This document shows positions 6,904 to 14,406 of a DNA stretch of 20,849 nt, one piece after another. The notes beneath the pieces are model-generated. The model was not told the DNA's origin. It saw only the letters and a program-made list of their open reading frames with translations, and made no database searches. The stretch's first letter is position 1. Every line of letters starts with the position of its first letter. Made by a program: the position numbers and the translations under genes. This DNA is from GBS-DC sp037442365 (lineage in GTDB: Bacteria > Armatimonadota > Fimbriimonadia > Fimbriimonadales > GBS-DC), in NCBI GenBank assembly GCA_037442365.1, contig JBBIQK010000053.1, positions 1 through 20,849 of the forward strand. The letters are read 5' to 3'.

Positions 6904-7536
6904 TTAGCGGCTATAGAACTCAATGATTTTCTGCATTTCGATACGAGTGTCAATCTGATCGACGCTGGGCGCCTGCAGCACCTTGCCCTGCACCTGGGCG
7001 GCGTCGTAGGCAAGCCATGCGGGCGGGGTGTGTTCCGCGGCGCGCGCCAGCGCGTCTTTTGCCAGCGCGGTCGAGCGCTTCGATTCGTGGATGCTGATGA
7101 TATCGCCCTCGCGCACCTGATAGGACGGAATATTCACGCGCCTGCCGTTGACCGTAATGAACTTATGGGAGACCATCTGGCGCGCCTGCCCGCGCGAGTT
7201 GGCGAACCCCAGCCGATAGACCACATTATCGAGGCGCATTTCGAGCTGGCGCAGCAACACTTCGCCGGTGACGCCGCGCGCGCGTTGCGCTTTCTCGACA
7301 TAGCTACGGAACTGCGCCTCGCGCAGGTGGTACATCTGGCGGAGTTTCTGTTTCTCGCGCAGCTGCTCGCCGTACTCGCTCATCTTGCGGTCGCGAGTGC
7401 GCGGTCCGTGCTGTCCAGGCGGGAAGTTGCGCCGCTCGAGGGCGCACTTCTTGGTGTAGCAGCGGTCGCCCTTGAGGTAGAGTTTCACGCCCGCGCGTCG
7501 GCACATGCTGCATTTCGAATCCCAAATCACTGACAT
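6904..7536 (-). CDS. rpsD: 30S ribosomal protein S4, zinc-binding form
   Basis: S4 (uS4), a primary 16S-binding assembly protein and part of the mRNA entry site, 210 residues. The N-terminus carries an intact four-Cys zinc site: Cys9, Cys12, Cys26 and Cys31 (CSMCRRAG and CYTKKCALERR). The S4 RNA-binding domain follows at about 96-160 (RLDNVVYRLGFANSRGQARQMV, HKFITVNGRRVNIPSYQV). It ends IIEFYSR. AAGGAGG lies before the ATG. It sits between rpsK and rpoA, the usual alpha-operon order. Confidence 0.98.
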   Translation of the reverse strand: MSVIWDSKCSMCRRAGVKLYLKGDRCYTKKCALERRNFPPGQHGPRTRDRKMSEYGEQLREKQKLRQMYHLREAQFRSYVEKAQRARGVTGEVLLRQLEMRLDNVVYRLGFANSRGQARQMVSHKFITVNGRRVNIPSYQVREGDIISIHESKRSTALAKDALARAAEHTPPAWLAYDAAQVQGKVLQAPSVDQIDTRIEMQKIIEFYSR

Positions 7537-7554
7537 AGCGTTCGTCCTCCTTGA

Positions 7555-7950
7555 TTACACACGGCGTCGCTTGGGCGGTCGGCAGCCGTTATGCGGCACG
7601 GGGGTCACATCCTTGATGCTCTGGATCTCAAGCCCTGCCGCCTGCAGCGAGCGAATGGCGGTCTCGCGTCCGGGGCCGGGACCCTTGACCAGCACATCGA
7701 CCTTGCGCATGCCGTGTTCCATCGCGGCGCGTGCGGCGCGCTCGGACGCGACCTGCGCGGCGAACGGCGTGCCTTTTTTGGTGCCTTTGAAGCCGACCGA
7801 GCCGCCGCTCGACCACGAAATCACATTCCCGTTCACATCGGTAATCGATACAATCGTGTTATTGAAGGTGGCGTGGATATGCGCCACGCCTGCTGCGATA
7901 TTTTTGCGTTCCTTCCGTTGCTGGACGCCGCCTCGTGCTTTACGCGCCAT
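7555..7950 (-). CDS. rpsK: 30S ribosomal protein S11
   Basis: S11 (uS11), a 30S platform protein near the E site, 131 residues. Recognised by GVAHIHATFNNTIVSITDVNGN, ISWSSGGSVGFKGTKKGTPFAAQ, VLVKGPGPGRETAIRSLQAAGL and the C-terminal IKDVTPVPHNGCRPPKRRRV. The start is supported by a purine-rich site (GAGGGAGAG) in the 15-base gap after rpsM. Confidence 0.98.
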   Translation of the reverse strand: MARKARGGVQQRKERKNIAAGVAHIHATFNNTIVSITDVNGNVISWSSGGSVGFKGTKKGTPFAAQVASERAARAAMEHGMRKVDVLVKGPGPGRETAIRSLQAAGLEIQSIKDVTPVPHNGCRPPKRRRV

Positions 7951-7965
7951 AGTCTCTCTCCCTCA

Positions 7966-8346
7966 TTACTTGGCTTTCTTGCGCTTGCCCGTGCTGACGG
8001 TCTTTTTGGGACCCTTCCGGGTACGCGCGTTGGTGCGGGTGCGTTGCCCATGCACGGGCAGCCCGCGTCGATGGCGCATCCCGCGGTAGCAACCGATTTC
8101 GATGAGGCGTCGGATGTTCATCTGCTGCTCCCGACGCAGGTCGCCTTCGATCGTGTAGTTGTTTTCGATTTCCGCGCGCAGTTTGGCGACCTCCTCTTCG
8201 GTGAGGTCGCGCACGCGCTTGTTCGGGTCGACGCCCGTCGCCTGCAAGATTTTACGCGCCGAAGAGAGCCCTATCCCGAAGATGACGGGCAGGGCGTATT
8301 CCACCTTACGGTCGCGTGGCAAGTCCACTCCTGCGATACGCGCCAT
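7966..8346 (-). CDS. rpsM: 30S ribosomal protein S13
   Basis: S13 (uS13), a 30S head protein that forms bridges to the large subunit and touches P-site tRNA, 126 residues. It starts MARIAGVDLPRDRKVEYAL, has the helix-two-turn-helix segment IFGIGLSSARKILQATGVDP, then YRGMRHRRGLPVHGQRTRTN and the basic tail ARTRKGPKKTVSTGKRKKAK. AGGAGG lies ten bases before the ATG, and rpmJ ends 14 bases upstream. Confidence 0.98.
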   Translation of the reverse strand: MARIAGVDLPRDRKVEYALPVIFGIGLSSARKILQATGVDPNKRVRDLTEEEVAKLRAEIENNYTIEGDLRREQQMNIRRLIEIGCYRGMRHRRGLPVHGQRTRTNARTRKGPKKTVSTGKRKKAK

Positions 8347-8360
8347 ACGCTATTTGCCTC

Positions 8361-8474
8361 CTAACCCTGACGCTGCTTGTGCTTCGGGTTCTCGCAAATC
8401 ACCCGAACCACGCGCTTGCGCCGAATAATCTTACACTTCGCACACATCTTCTTTACGGATGCTCGCACCTTCAT
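8361..8474 (-). CDS. rpmJ: 50S ribosomal protein L36, zinc-binding form
   Basis: L36 (bL36), a 37-residue large-subunit protein with the zinc-ribbon ligands Cys11, Cys14, Cys27 and His32 (KKMCAKCKIIRRK, ICENPKHKQRQG). ATG 8474 is chosen because MKVRASVKKMC is the family N-terminus. The frame stays open upstream to 8558, but that part lies in the promoter region. GGAGGCGATAAC precedes the ATG. It is the first gene after the promoter-bearing gap downstream of infA. Confidence 0.97.
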   Translation of the reverse strand: MKVRASVKKMCAKCKIIRRKRVVRVICENPKHKQRQG

Positions 8475-8504
8475 TGTTATCGCCTCCGTCTTAGCGGGCG
8501 CATG

Positions 8505-8558
8505 AGTATACCCGCTCGCGAATGGAAAGTATACCCGATGCGTGATGCACGCATGCAA
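8505..8558 (-). promoter_or_regulatory. Tandem -10-like boxes upstream of rpmJ
   Basis: In the 123-base infA-rpmJ gap the minus strand has two copies of CGGGTATACT: TATACT at 8533-8528 and at 8510-8505, 23 bases apart. A weak -35-like TTGCAT lies at 8558-8553 (19-base spacer to the first box). These could give the alpha operon (rpmJ onward) its own promoter(s). The downstream box is about 30 bases from the rpmJ ATG. Confidence 0.5.
8538..8554. promoter_or_regulatory. Perfect 7-bp dyad (operator-like or hairpin)
   Basis: ATGCGTG-ATG-CACGCAT is a perfect inverted repeat with a 3-base centre. It lies between the TTGCAT and the first TATACT upstream of rpmJ, where a repressor would block polymerase. 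It could instead be a small RNA hairpin after infA, but no T-run follows it. Confidence 0.4.
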
Positions 8559-8597
8559 CCCGACCGGGAAACGCCGCAGGCGCCCACAGCGGCGCGC

Positions 8598-8825
8598 TCA
8601 GCTCCGGTAGCGGTACACGATTCGTCCGCGCGTTAGATCGTAGGGCGACAGGGCGACTTTGACGCGATCGCCCGGCAGAATGCGAATAAAATTAATCCGC
8701 ATCTTGCCCGACAGATGTGCCAGAATCGTGTGTCCACCCTCAATCTCCACCTTGAAAGTGGTGTTGGGCAGACACTCGACGACGGTACCCTCGACCTCGA
8801 TGTCCTTACCTTCGGTTTTCGCCAT
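8598..8825 (-). CDS. infA: Translation initiation factor IF-1
   Basis: IF-1, a 75-residue OB-fold (S1-like) protein that occupies the 30S A site during initiation. It reads MAKTEGKDIEVEGTVVECLP, with GGHTILAHLSGKMRINFIRI and LPGDRVKVALSPYDLTRGRIVYRY, matching the family end to end. A strong Shine-Dalgarno GGAGGTGAT precedes the ATG, 21 bases after the map stop. The adk-map-infA-rpmJ order is the common bacterial one; no KOW-domain gene is inserted. Confidence 0.98.
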   Translation of the reverse strand: MAKTEGKDIEVEGTVVECLPNTTFKVEIEGGHTILAHLSGKMRINFIRILPGDRVKVALSPYDLTRGRIVYRYRS

Positions 8826-8846
8826 CGCATCACCTCCGCGTTAATT

Positions 8847-9599
8847 TTACTCGATAGTCAGGATATCGACGCCGTTTTCGGTGACGACGACGGTATGTTC
8901 GAAGTGCGCGGCGGGTTTGCCGTCGCGAGTGACGATTGCCCACTCGTCGTCGGCGAACTCCACCTCTGGCTCGCCCATCACCAGCATCGGCTCGATGGCT
9001 AACACCATGCCGGGTTGCAAGGGCACGCCTGTACCCGCCTCGCCGATGTTAGGGATGTCTGGCATTTCGTGGACGAATCGTCCGACACCGTGTCCCGCCA
9101 GCCCGCGCGCGGGTTTGAACCCGAACGATTCGGCGTGCTGCTGGATAGTTGCGCTGATGTCGCCTGTAGTGTTGCCCGCGCGCGCCACTTCTAGCGCTTT
9201 TTGCAGGGCTTCTTCGGTGACGCGCACCAGCCGCTTGCGCTGGTAGTCCGCGTGCCCCACAATCCGCGTAATCGCCGTGTCGCAGCAGAAGCCCTCGTAG
9301 TAAACGCCGATGTCGAGCGTCACGAGGTCGCCCTCCCGCAGCACTCTGCCCGTGGGCAACCCGTGTACGACCTCCTCGTTGATGGAGACGCACAGCACGT
9401 GCGGGAAGAGGCGGTAGCCCTTGAACGCGGGGAAGCCGCCCATCTCCAGCACCATCTGTTCGGCAAGCTGGTCGAGCTCGGCGTCGAGAGTGCGGTTCGG
9501 CTCAATCTGCTCGGCGCAGGCGCGCAGCACGCGGGCGGCGATGCGCCCTGCCTTACGGATGCGCTCAATCTGCTCGCGGTTTTTCAGGAAGATTCGCAT
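8847..9599 (-). CDS. map: Methionine aminopeptidase, type I
   Basis: Removes the N-terminal Met from nascent proteins with small second residues. It is a 250-residue pita-bread-fold metallopeptidase without an N-terminal extension (type Ia). The active-site His79 (EEVVHGLP) and the full metal set are present: Asp96 (TLDIGVYY), Asp107 (CDTAITR), His170 (AGHGVGRFVHE), Glu203 (AIEPM) and Glu234 (FEHTVVV). ATG 9599 lies inside the end of adk, giving a 16-base overlap. No good Shine-Dalgarno is visible, which suggests reinitiation or coupling with adk. Confidence 0.97.
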   Translation of the reverse strand: MRIFLKNREQIERIRKAGRIAARVLRACAEQIEPNRTLDAELDQLAEQMVLEMGGFPAFKGYRLFPHVLCVSINEEVVHGLPTGRVLREGDLVTLDIGVYYEGFCCDTAITRIVGHADYQRKRLVRVTEEALQKALEVARAGNTTGDISATIQQHAESFGFKPARGLAGHGVGRFVHEMPDIPNIGEAGTGVPLQPGMVLAIEPMLVMGEPEVEFADDEWAIVTRDGKPAAHFEHTVVVTENGVDILTIE

Positions 9600-10216
9600 A
9601 AAACGCTCAGGAGTTGCTGGTACACGGCGTCAGGGGGCGCATCGGCGTTGACCGTGCGCAGCAGCCCGCGCTGGCGGTAGTACTCCACAAGCGGCGCGGT
9701 CTGCTCGTGGTAGACGCTGAACCGCTTGCGAATGGTGTCGGGCTGGTCGTCTTCGCGCGTCATCAGCGGCGCGCCGCACTGGTCGCACAGGTCGCCCGTT
9801 TTACTGGGATTGGCGGTGATATGGAACACCGCGCCGCACTGGGGACAGATACGGCGTCCGCCGAGGCGCTCTACCAGCGCGTCCTCGCTAATCTCGAAGT
9901 AAATCACGGCGTCCAGCGGCTGGGACAGGATGGTCTCCAGCATGTGCGCCTGGGTCAGGTTGCGCGGGTAGCCATCCAGAATAAACGAGTCGAGCGCGGC
10001 GATGTGCTCGGCGACAATCTGGTTCACCAGTGGGTCGGGCACGAGTTCGCCGCGCTGGATATAGGCGTGCGCCTGCTGTCCAATGGACGTTTGCTGGGCG
10101 ATGGCGGCGCGCAACAGGTCGCCTGTCGCCACAATCGCCCAGCCTTTCTCCGCCGCCAATCGTTTCGCTTGCGTTCCCTTGCCCGCGCCCGGCGCGCCGA
10201 TGAACACCAGTCGCAT
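9584..10216 (-). CDS. adk: Adenylate kinase, zinc-LID type
   Basis: Interconverts ATP + AMP and 2 ADP. 210 residues. P-loop GAPGAGKGT (7-15), AMP-site TGDLLRAAI (31-39) and DGYPRN (81-86). The LID domain has four zinc-ligand cysteines, Cys124, Cys127, Cys144 and Cys147 (CPQCGAVFH and CDQCGAPL), the long form common in Gram-positive and many thermophilic bacteria. REDDQPDTIRKRF follows the LID. The start is 11 bases after the secY stop. The 3' end overlaps map by 16 bases, an arrangement that fixes the map start inside its coding sequence. Confidence 0.97.
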   Translation of the reverse strand: MRLVFIGAPGAGKGTQAKRLAAEKGWAIVATGDLLRAAIAQQTSIGQQAHAYIQRGELVPDPLVNQIVAEHIAALDSFILDGYPRNLTQAHMLETILSQPLDAVIYFEISEDALVERLGGRRICPQCGAVFHITANPSKTGDLCDQCGAPLMTREDDQPDTIRKRFSVYHEQTAPLVEYYRQRGLLRTVNADAPPDAVYQQLLSVLCESS

Positions 10217-10227
10217 GCGTCGCCCCG

Positions 10228-11532
10228 TTACTTCATCAGCTCGTCGTACTGGCGCATCGCGAGCTGCGCCTGCAACTGGCGCGAGAAGTCAATCGCCACG
10301 CCCACCAGAATCAGCAGCGAAGTGCCGCCGACGATGCTCAGCGTGTCGATGCGCGTAATCGTCGGCACCCAGTATTGCATCAGCGCGATAAACGCCAGGA
10401 ACGCCGCGCCCGCGAAGGTGATTCGCGTCAGCACATCGTTGAGGTAATCCGAGGTCGGCTTGCCCGGACGCACGCCCTGAATGAACGCGCCCTGACGCTT
10501 TAGGTTCTCGGCAATCTCGTCGGTGTTGAACACCACCGACACATAGAAGTAGGTGAACAGGAAAATCAGCCCCGCGTAAATCAGCGAGCCGATGACGCCG
10601 CCGCCCGGTGTGAGCAGTTCTACCGCCCCCACCAGAAAACCGACCACAGGACCGGGGTTCTCGCGATTGTAGGGAATCATCTGCAGCAGGGTCGCGGGCA
10701 GCAGTTGCAGCGACACGGCGAAGATAATCGGAATCACGCCCGCCGCGTTGACCGGGATGGGCAGGTAGGAAGTGCCGCCCATCATCTGGCGGCGTCCCAC
10801 GATGCGCCGCATGTGCTGGATGGGAATGCGTCGCTGGGAGGTCGTGACATACACGATTCCCCACACCGTCGCCACAAAAATCGCCAGCAGCAGCGCAATC
10901 TGTCCGAAGTTAATCGCCCCTGCCTGTACCGCTTCGTAGGTGCGCGATACCTGATAGGGCATGCTGGCGACGATGCTGGCGAAAATCATCAGCGAGACGC
11001 CGTTGCCCAGCCCTTTCTCGGTAATCTGCTCGCCCAGCCACAGTAGGAACATCGCGCCCGCAGTCCACGCAATCACCACCTGCACATACTGCACGCCGCT
11101 GAGCTCCAGCGCGCCCGCCGAACGGAAGGTCGCAATCAGCCCGATGGACTGCACAATCGCGATAGCGATGGTCAGCAGGCGCGTACGCTGTTGCATCAAC
11201 CGTCGTCCCGCCTCCTCACGCATCGCCTCGCGCAGTTTCGGGTCGGCGTAGGAGAAAATCTGCATGATAATCGACGCCGTGATGTAGGGGTTCAGACCTA
11301 GCGCGAGGATGGTGAGTTTGCGCAGCGCGCCGCCCGTGAACATGTTCAGAAACTCCAGCAGCTGCTGGTCTTCGAACAGGCGTCGGAGCACCTCGCGGTC
11401 GACGCCGGGGATGGGGATATGCAACCCCACGGCGTAGACGGTGAACATCGCGAACACGAAGAGGATTCGCGCGCGCAGCTCCGGGATTTTGAACGCGCTT
11501 TGCAGGGCGCCGACGAAGTTGATGTTCAGCAT
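10228..11532 (-). CDS. secY: Preprotein translocase subunit SecY
   Basis: The channel subunit of the SecYEG translocon, 434 residues with ten predicted membrane helices. Hallmarks: FMFTGGALRK-like plug region (NMFTGGALRKLTILALGLNPYI in pieces), GEQITEKGLGNGVSLMIFASI, the SYLPIPVNAAGVIPIIFA helix 7, FTYFYVSVVFN, and the cytoplasmic RPGKPTSDYLNDVLTRIT loop used by SecA and ribosomes. The GAGGT ahead of its ATG overlaps the rplO stop region. It sits in its standard place between rplO and adk. Confidence 0.98.
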   Translation of the reverse strand: MLNINFVGALQSAFKIPELRARILFVFAMFTVYAVGLHIPIPGVDREVLRRLFEDQQLLEFLNMFTGGALRKLTILALGLNPYITASIIMQIFSYADPKLREAMREEAGRRLMQQRTRLLTIAIAIVQSIGLIATFRSAGALELSGVQYVQVVIAWTAGAMFLLWLGEQITEKGLGNGVSLMIFASIVASMPYQVSRTYEAVQAGAINFGQIALLLAIFVATVWGIVYVTTSQRRIPIQHMRRIVGRRQMMGGTSYLPIPVNAAGVIPIIFAVSLQLLPATLLQMIPYNRENPGPVVGFLVGAVELLTPGGGVIGSLIYAGLIFLFTYFYVSVVFNTDEIAENLKRQGAFIQGVRPGKPTSDYLNDVLTRITFAGAAFLAFIALMQYWVPTITRIDTLSIVGGTSLLILVGVAIDFSRQLQAQLAMRQYDELMK

Positions 11533-11539
11533 GGCGACC

Positions 11540-11989
11540 TCACTTCTCGATCAGCTGCACCGTGCCGCCCGCCGCTTCGATTTTGGCGCGTGCGCTCTCG
11601 CTGACGGCGTGTGCATGCACGGTGAGCGGGATGTTAATCTCGCCCTCGCCCAGCACCTTCACACCGTCCTTCAGCTTGCGCAGGATGCGCCGCTCCTTGA
11701 GCAGTTCGGGCGTGACGGTCTCGTTCGCCTGGAATCGCTCTGCCAGCGCGCCGACATTAATCACGGCGTACTCCACGCGGTTCACATTGCGGAATCCGAC
11801 GCGCACGGGCAGTCGGCGATGGATGGGGGTCTGACCGCCTTCAAAGCGGGCGGGGATGGTGTCGCGCGCTTTCTGTCCTTTCGTGCCGCGCGTGGCGGTT
11901 TTGCCGCGTCCCGACCCGATGCCGCGCCCGACGCGCTTGCGCCGCTTTTTGCTGCCCGGCGCCGGCTTGAGGGTATGCAATTCGATCAT
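11540..11989 (-). CDS. rplO: 50S ribosomal protein L15
   Basis: L15 (uL15), a late-assembly 50S protein, 149 residues. It starts MIELHTLKPAPGSKKRRKRV, with the Gly/Arg-rich extension GRGIGSGRGKTATRGTKGQK and RFEGGQTPIHRRLPVRVGFRN. The globular C-terminal part ends ARAKIEAAGGTVQLIEK. Its ATG overlaps the rpmD TGA by four bases (ATGA). Confidence 0.97.
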   Translation of the reverse strand: MIELHTLKPAPGSKKRRKRVGRGIGSGRGKTATRGTKGQKARDTIPARFEGGQTPIHRRLPVRVGFRNVNRVEYAVINVGALAERFQANETVTPELLKERRILRKLKDGVKVLGEGEINIPLTVHAHAVSESARAKIEAAGGTVQLIEK

Positions 11990-12183
11990 TTCGTTGTCGC
12001 CTCCTCGTCTGCAACGGTTTCCACATGCACCAGGTGCGCGACTTTGGCGACCATGCCACGAATGGTTGGGTCATCGCGGTGGTAGACGGTCTGATTCAGT
12101 TTGCGCAGTCCGAGCGCGCGCACGGTGCGTTTCTGGCTCTCTTCGTAGCCGATGGGGCTTCGTTTGAGCGTGATTTTCAACAT
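11986..12183 (-). CDS. rpmD: 50S ribosomal protein L30
   Basis: L30 (uL30), 65 residues: MLKITLKRSPIGYEESQKRT, then ALGLRKLNQTVYHRDDPTIRG in pieces and MVAKVAHLVHVE. The acidic tail VADEEATTK is a few residues longer than the commonest form. ATG 12183 is chosen because it gives the family N-terminus and follows the rpsE stop by two bases; GCGGAGGTC inside the rpsE end serves as ribosome binding site. The frame remains open upstream, but that part lies within rpsE. Confidence 0.96.
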   Translation of the reverse strand: MLKITLKRSPIGYEESQKRTVRALGLRKLNQTVYHRDDPTIRGMVAKVAHLVHVETVADEEATTK

Positions 12184-12185
12184 CG

Positions 12186-12740
12186 TTAGACCTCCGCCGC
12201 CTCTTTGAATTTGCGCACATACCAGGGCGTGAGGGTGCGCAGGGGCAGTCCGCGCGTTTGCGCAATCTCTTCGGGCGTTTGCATGGCGCGGAAGGCTTCC
12301 ATTGTTGCCCATGCCGCGTTGATGGAGTTGCGCGAGCCAACGAGTTTCGCCAGCACATCGCTGACGCCCGCCGCCTCTAATAGCGCGCGTACCGAGCTGC
12401 CCGCCACGACGCCCGTACCCGGCGATGCGGGTTTGAGTACCAGCCGTGTGGAGCCGTACTCAATCTCCACCTCGTGCGGGATGGTCGTGCCCACGCGCGG
12501 CACATAGACCAGATTGCGCCGCGCCGCTTCAATCGCCTTGCGGATGGCGTCGGGCACCTGACGCGCCTTGCCCAGTCCGACGCCCACATGCCCGTTCGTG
12601 TCGCCGACCACCACCATCACCTGGAAGCTGAGCGTGCGCCCGCCTTTGTGCGTCTTGGAGACGCGATTCGTGTGAATCACGCGCTCCACATGCAGATTCA
12701 ACTGATCGGGATTGATGTAGCTATATCTTTTGCGTTTCAT
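12186..12740 (-). CDS. rpsE: 30S ribosomal protein S5
   Basis: S5 (uS5), a fidelity protein at the mRNA entry channel, 184 residues. The N-terminal double-stranded-RNA-binding-like domain reads ERVIHTNRVSKTHKGGRTLS and VVVGDTNGHVGVGLGKARQV. The C-terminal domain has LKPASPGTGVVAGSSVRALL and VLAKLVGSRNSINAAWATM. ATG 12740 (MKRKRYSYINPDQL) is chosen because AGGAGAGG precedes it and the upstream open frame lies in rplR. Confidence 0.97.
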   Translation of the reverse strand: MKRKRYSYINPDQLNLHVERVIHTNRVSKTHKGGRTLSFQVMVVVGDTNGHVGVGLGKARQVPDAIRKAIEAARRNLVYVPRVGTTIPHEVEIEYGSTRLVLKPASPGTGVVAGSSVRALLEAAGVSDVLAKLVGSRNSINAAWATMEAFRAMQTPEEIAQTRGLPLRTLTPWYVRKFKEAAEV

Positions 12741-12750
12741 AGCGCCTCTC

Positions 12751-13113
12751 CTAGAACTTGAGTCCCGCCTCGCGCGCGGCGTCGGCGACAGCGGCGATTC
12801 GCCCGTGGTACAGGAACCCGCCGCGATCGAACACGACCTGCGTGATGCCGTTCTCCAGCGCGCGCTGGGCAATCAGGCGTCCAACAGCCGCCGCCGCCTC
12901 TTTATTGCCCGTGCTTTTCAGTTCCTTGCGCAGGGTCGGCTCCGTTGTCGAGGCGGAGACCAGCGTGTGCCCTGCAACATCGTCGATAATCTGGGCGTGC
13001 AGGTGATGCACGCTGCGGTAGACGCACAGGCGCGGGCGTTCGGGCGAGCCGAACACCTTGCGCCGAATACGCTTATGTCGGGTGATGCGTTTCTCACGCG
13101 CCGTCTTCTTCAT
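12751..13113 (-). CDS. rplR: 50S ribosomal protein L18
   Basis: L18 (uL18), 120 residues, which carries 5S rRNA into the 50S subunit with L5. It reads MKKTAREKRITRHKRIRRKV, RPRLCVYRSVHHLHAQIIDD and the C-terminal FDRGGFLYHGRIAAVADAAR, ending EAGLKF. AGAGGTGA precedes the ATG. Its 5S-binding partner gene rplE is not in this window, although it is normally four genes upstream. Confidence 0.97.
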   Translation of the reverse strand: MKKTAREKRITRHKRIRRKVFGSPERPRLCVYRSVHHLHAQIIDDVAGHTLVSASTTEPTLRKELKSTGNKEAAAAVGRLIAQRALENGITQVVFDRGGFLYHGRIAAVADAAREAGLKF

Positions 13114-13126
13114 AACCGTTCACCTC

Positions 13127-13693
13127 TTACTTCTTGCCTTTCCCTGCCTGCTGCTTGCCCGGCTTGAGTCGGATGACCTCGCCGCGGTAGCGCAGCCCCT
13201 TCCCCTTGTAGGAATCGGGCGGGCGCACCGCGCGGATGTTCGCCGCCTGTTGCCCCACAAGCTGCTTGTCGATACCGCGCACCACAATTAGCGTCGCACG
13301 CGTCTGGGGGTCCTGCTCCACCGACAGCGTGACGCCCTCAAACGGCTCCACGCGCACCGGGTGCGAGTAGCCAACCTGCAGCACGAGCGTCTTGCCCTCC
13401 ATCTGCGCGCGGTAGCCGACGCCCACAATTTCCAGAATCTTCTCGAAGCCGTCCGAAACGCCCTTCACCATGTTGGCAATCAGGGTGCGCTGGAGTCCGT
13501 GCTGGGCGCGGGCGAACCGCTCGTCGCTAGCGCGCACCACATACAGGGTACCGTTCTCCCGCTGGAGTTGAATCGCGTCGGGCAGCTCGTGGGTCAGCTC
13601 GCCCTTGGGACCCTTGACTTTCACATGGGTCCCGTCCACTTGAATCTCGACTCCTTTGGGGATGGGGATGGGTTGTTTGCCGATTCGCGACAT
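13127..13693 (-). CDS. rplF: 50S ribosomal protein L6
   Basis: L6 (uL6), near the factor-binding site of the 50S subunit, 188 residues with two repeated domains. It starts MSRIGKQPIPIPKGVEIQVD; the middle has RTLIANMVKGVSDGFEKILE and VGVGYRAQMEGK, and the C-terminal signature is PPDSYKGKGLRYRGEVIRLK with a Lys-rich tail. ATG 13693 is supported by GGAGGAG 5-6 bases before it and by the family start; upstream codons lie inside rpsH. Confidence 0.97.
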   Translation of the reverse strand: MSRIGKQPIPIPKGVEIQVDGTHVKVKGPKGELTHELPDAIQLQRENGTLYVVRASDERFARAQHGLQRTLIANMVKGVSDGFEKILEIVGVGYRAQMEGKTLVLQVGYSHPVRVEPFEGVTLSVEQDPQTRATLIVVRGIDKQLVGQQAANIRAVRPPDSYKGKGLRYRGEVIRLKPGKQQAGKGKK

Positions 13694-13704
13694 AGCTCTC
13701 CTCC

Positions 13705-14100
13705 TTACCAGACGATGCAGATGACCTCGCCGCCGATGCGCCGTTTGCGGCACTCGCGGTCGGGCAGCAGCCCCTGCGGGGTCGAGACAATCGCCGTGCC
13801 CAGTCCGCGTCGGATGGGGCGCAGCTGCTCGACAGGCGCATAGATGCGTCGCCCGGGCTTGCTCACGCGCTCGAGGTGCTGGATGACCGACTCGCCGCTT
13901 GGCGTGTATTTCAGGTGTACCACCAGCGTTGCGCGCACGCCGTCTGGTTTTACGGTGTAATCCCGAATAAAGCCTTCTTTTTTCAGTAGTTCCGCAATCT
14001 GGACTTTCAGGCGCGAGCTGGGCATCGCCACGCTCTCCTTGCGCGCCTGCGCCCCGTTTCGGATACGGGTCAGCATATCCGCGATAGGGTCTGTCATCAT
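13705..14100 (-). CDS. rpsH: 30S ribosomal protein S8
   Basis: S8 (uS8), a primary 16S-binding protein, 131 residues. In E. coli it represses the spc operon. It reads MTDPIADMLTRIRNGAQARK, then SVAMPSSRLKVQIAELLKKEG and RRGLGTAIVSTPQGLL, ending GGEVICIVW. Two ATG codons are adjacent (14100 and 14097); 14100 has the better spacing to AAGGAGG. Confidence 0.97.
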   Translation of the reverse strand: MMTDPIADMLTRIRNGAQARKESVAMPSSRLKVQIAELLKKEGFIRDYTVKPDGVRATLVVHLKYTPSGESVIQHLERVSKPGRRIYAPVEQLRPIRRGLGTAIVSTPQGLLPDRECRKRRIGGEVICIVW

Positions 14101-14115
14101 CGCCGTTGTGCCTCC

Positions 14116-14301
14116 TTACCAGCTGGACTTGCGCACGCCGGGCAGCACGCCTTTATGCGCCTGCTCGCGCAAGCAGATGCGGCAGATGCCGAAGTAGCGG
14201 ATGTAGGCGCGCGAACGCCCACAGATGCTACATCGGTTCACCCGACGCACCTTGAACTTCGGTTTCTTCTTCGCCTTCTCTATCCATGCAGTGGTTGGCA
14301 T
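14116..14301 (-). CDS. rpsN: 30S ribosomal protein S14, type Z (zinc)
   Basis: The short, zinc-binding S14 (uS14, also called rpsZ), 61 residues. Zinc ligands are Cys24, Cys27, Cys40 and Cys43 (CSICGRSRAYIRYFGICRIC). The C-terminal LPGVRKSSW is the family ending. Normally rplE (L5) lies immediately upstream. Here the gene is the first of the run, has its own -35/-10 promoter about 22 bases before the ATG, and is followed upstream by a divergent plus-strand gene. GAGGT lies just before the ATG. Confidence 0.97.
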   Translation of the reverse strand: MPTTAWIEKAKKKPKFKVRRVNRCSICGRSRAYIRYFGICRICLREQAHKGVLPGVRKSSW

Positions 14302-14323
14302 CGTCTCTACCTCGCGAGGGGCT

Positions 14324-14352
14324 ATTATACCCTATCTGTCGCGCGAATACAA
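14324..14352 (-). promoter_or_regulatory. Promoter of the rpsN-led operon
   Basis: On the minus strand, TTGTAT (14352-14347), a 17-base spacer ending GATAGGG, and TATAAT (14329-14324). It gives a short leader of about 15 bases before rpsN. A run of six C lies directly before the -35. The same C-run, TTG and GATAGGG-TAT layout recurs at the tRNA-Glu promoter. Confidence 0.7.
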
Positions 14353-14400
14353 GGGGGGAGTTTACGCACGCGCCCCGCCGCCCGCTCGCCGCGAGAGCGG

Positions 14401-14406
14401 TATAAT
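14401..14406 (+). promoter_or_regulatory. -10 box of the PHP hydrolase gene
   Basis: GCGGTATAATTTTA places a consensus TATAAT 41 bases before the ATG at 14448. No -35 hexamer is evident in the GC-rich stretch upstream, which has a CTCGCCGCGAGAG near-dyad. A strong Shine-Dalgarno GGGAGGTG precedes the ATG. It diverges from the rpsN promoter, with the two -10 boxes about 72 bases apart. Confidence 0.55.

Noticed and set aside
8475..8558. N-terminal extension of L36 (65 residues)
   Set aside because: L36 is 37-38 residues in nearly all bacteria; the extension lies in the promoter region, and MKVRASVKK is the family start.
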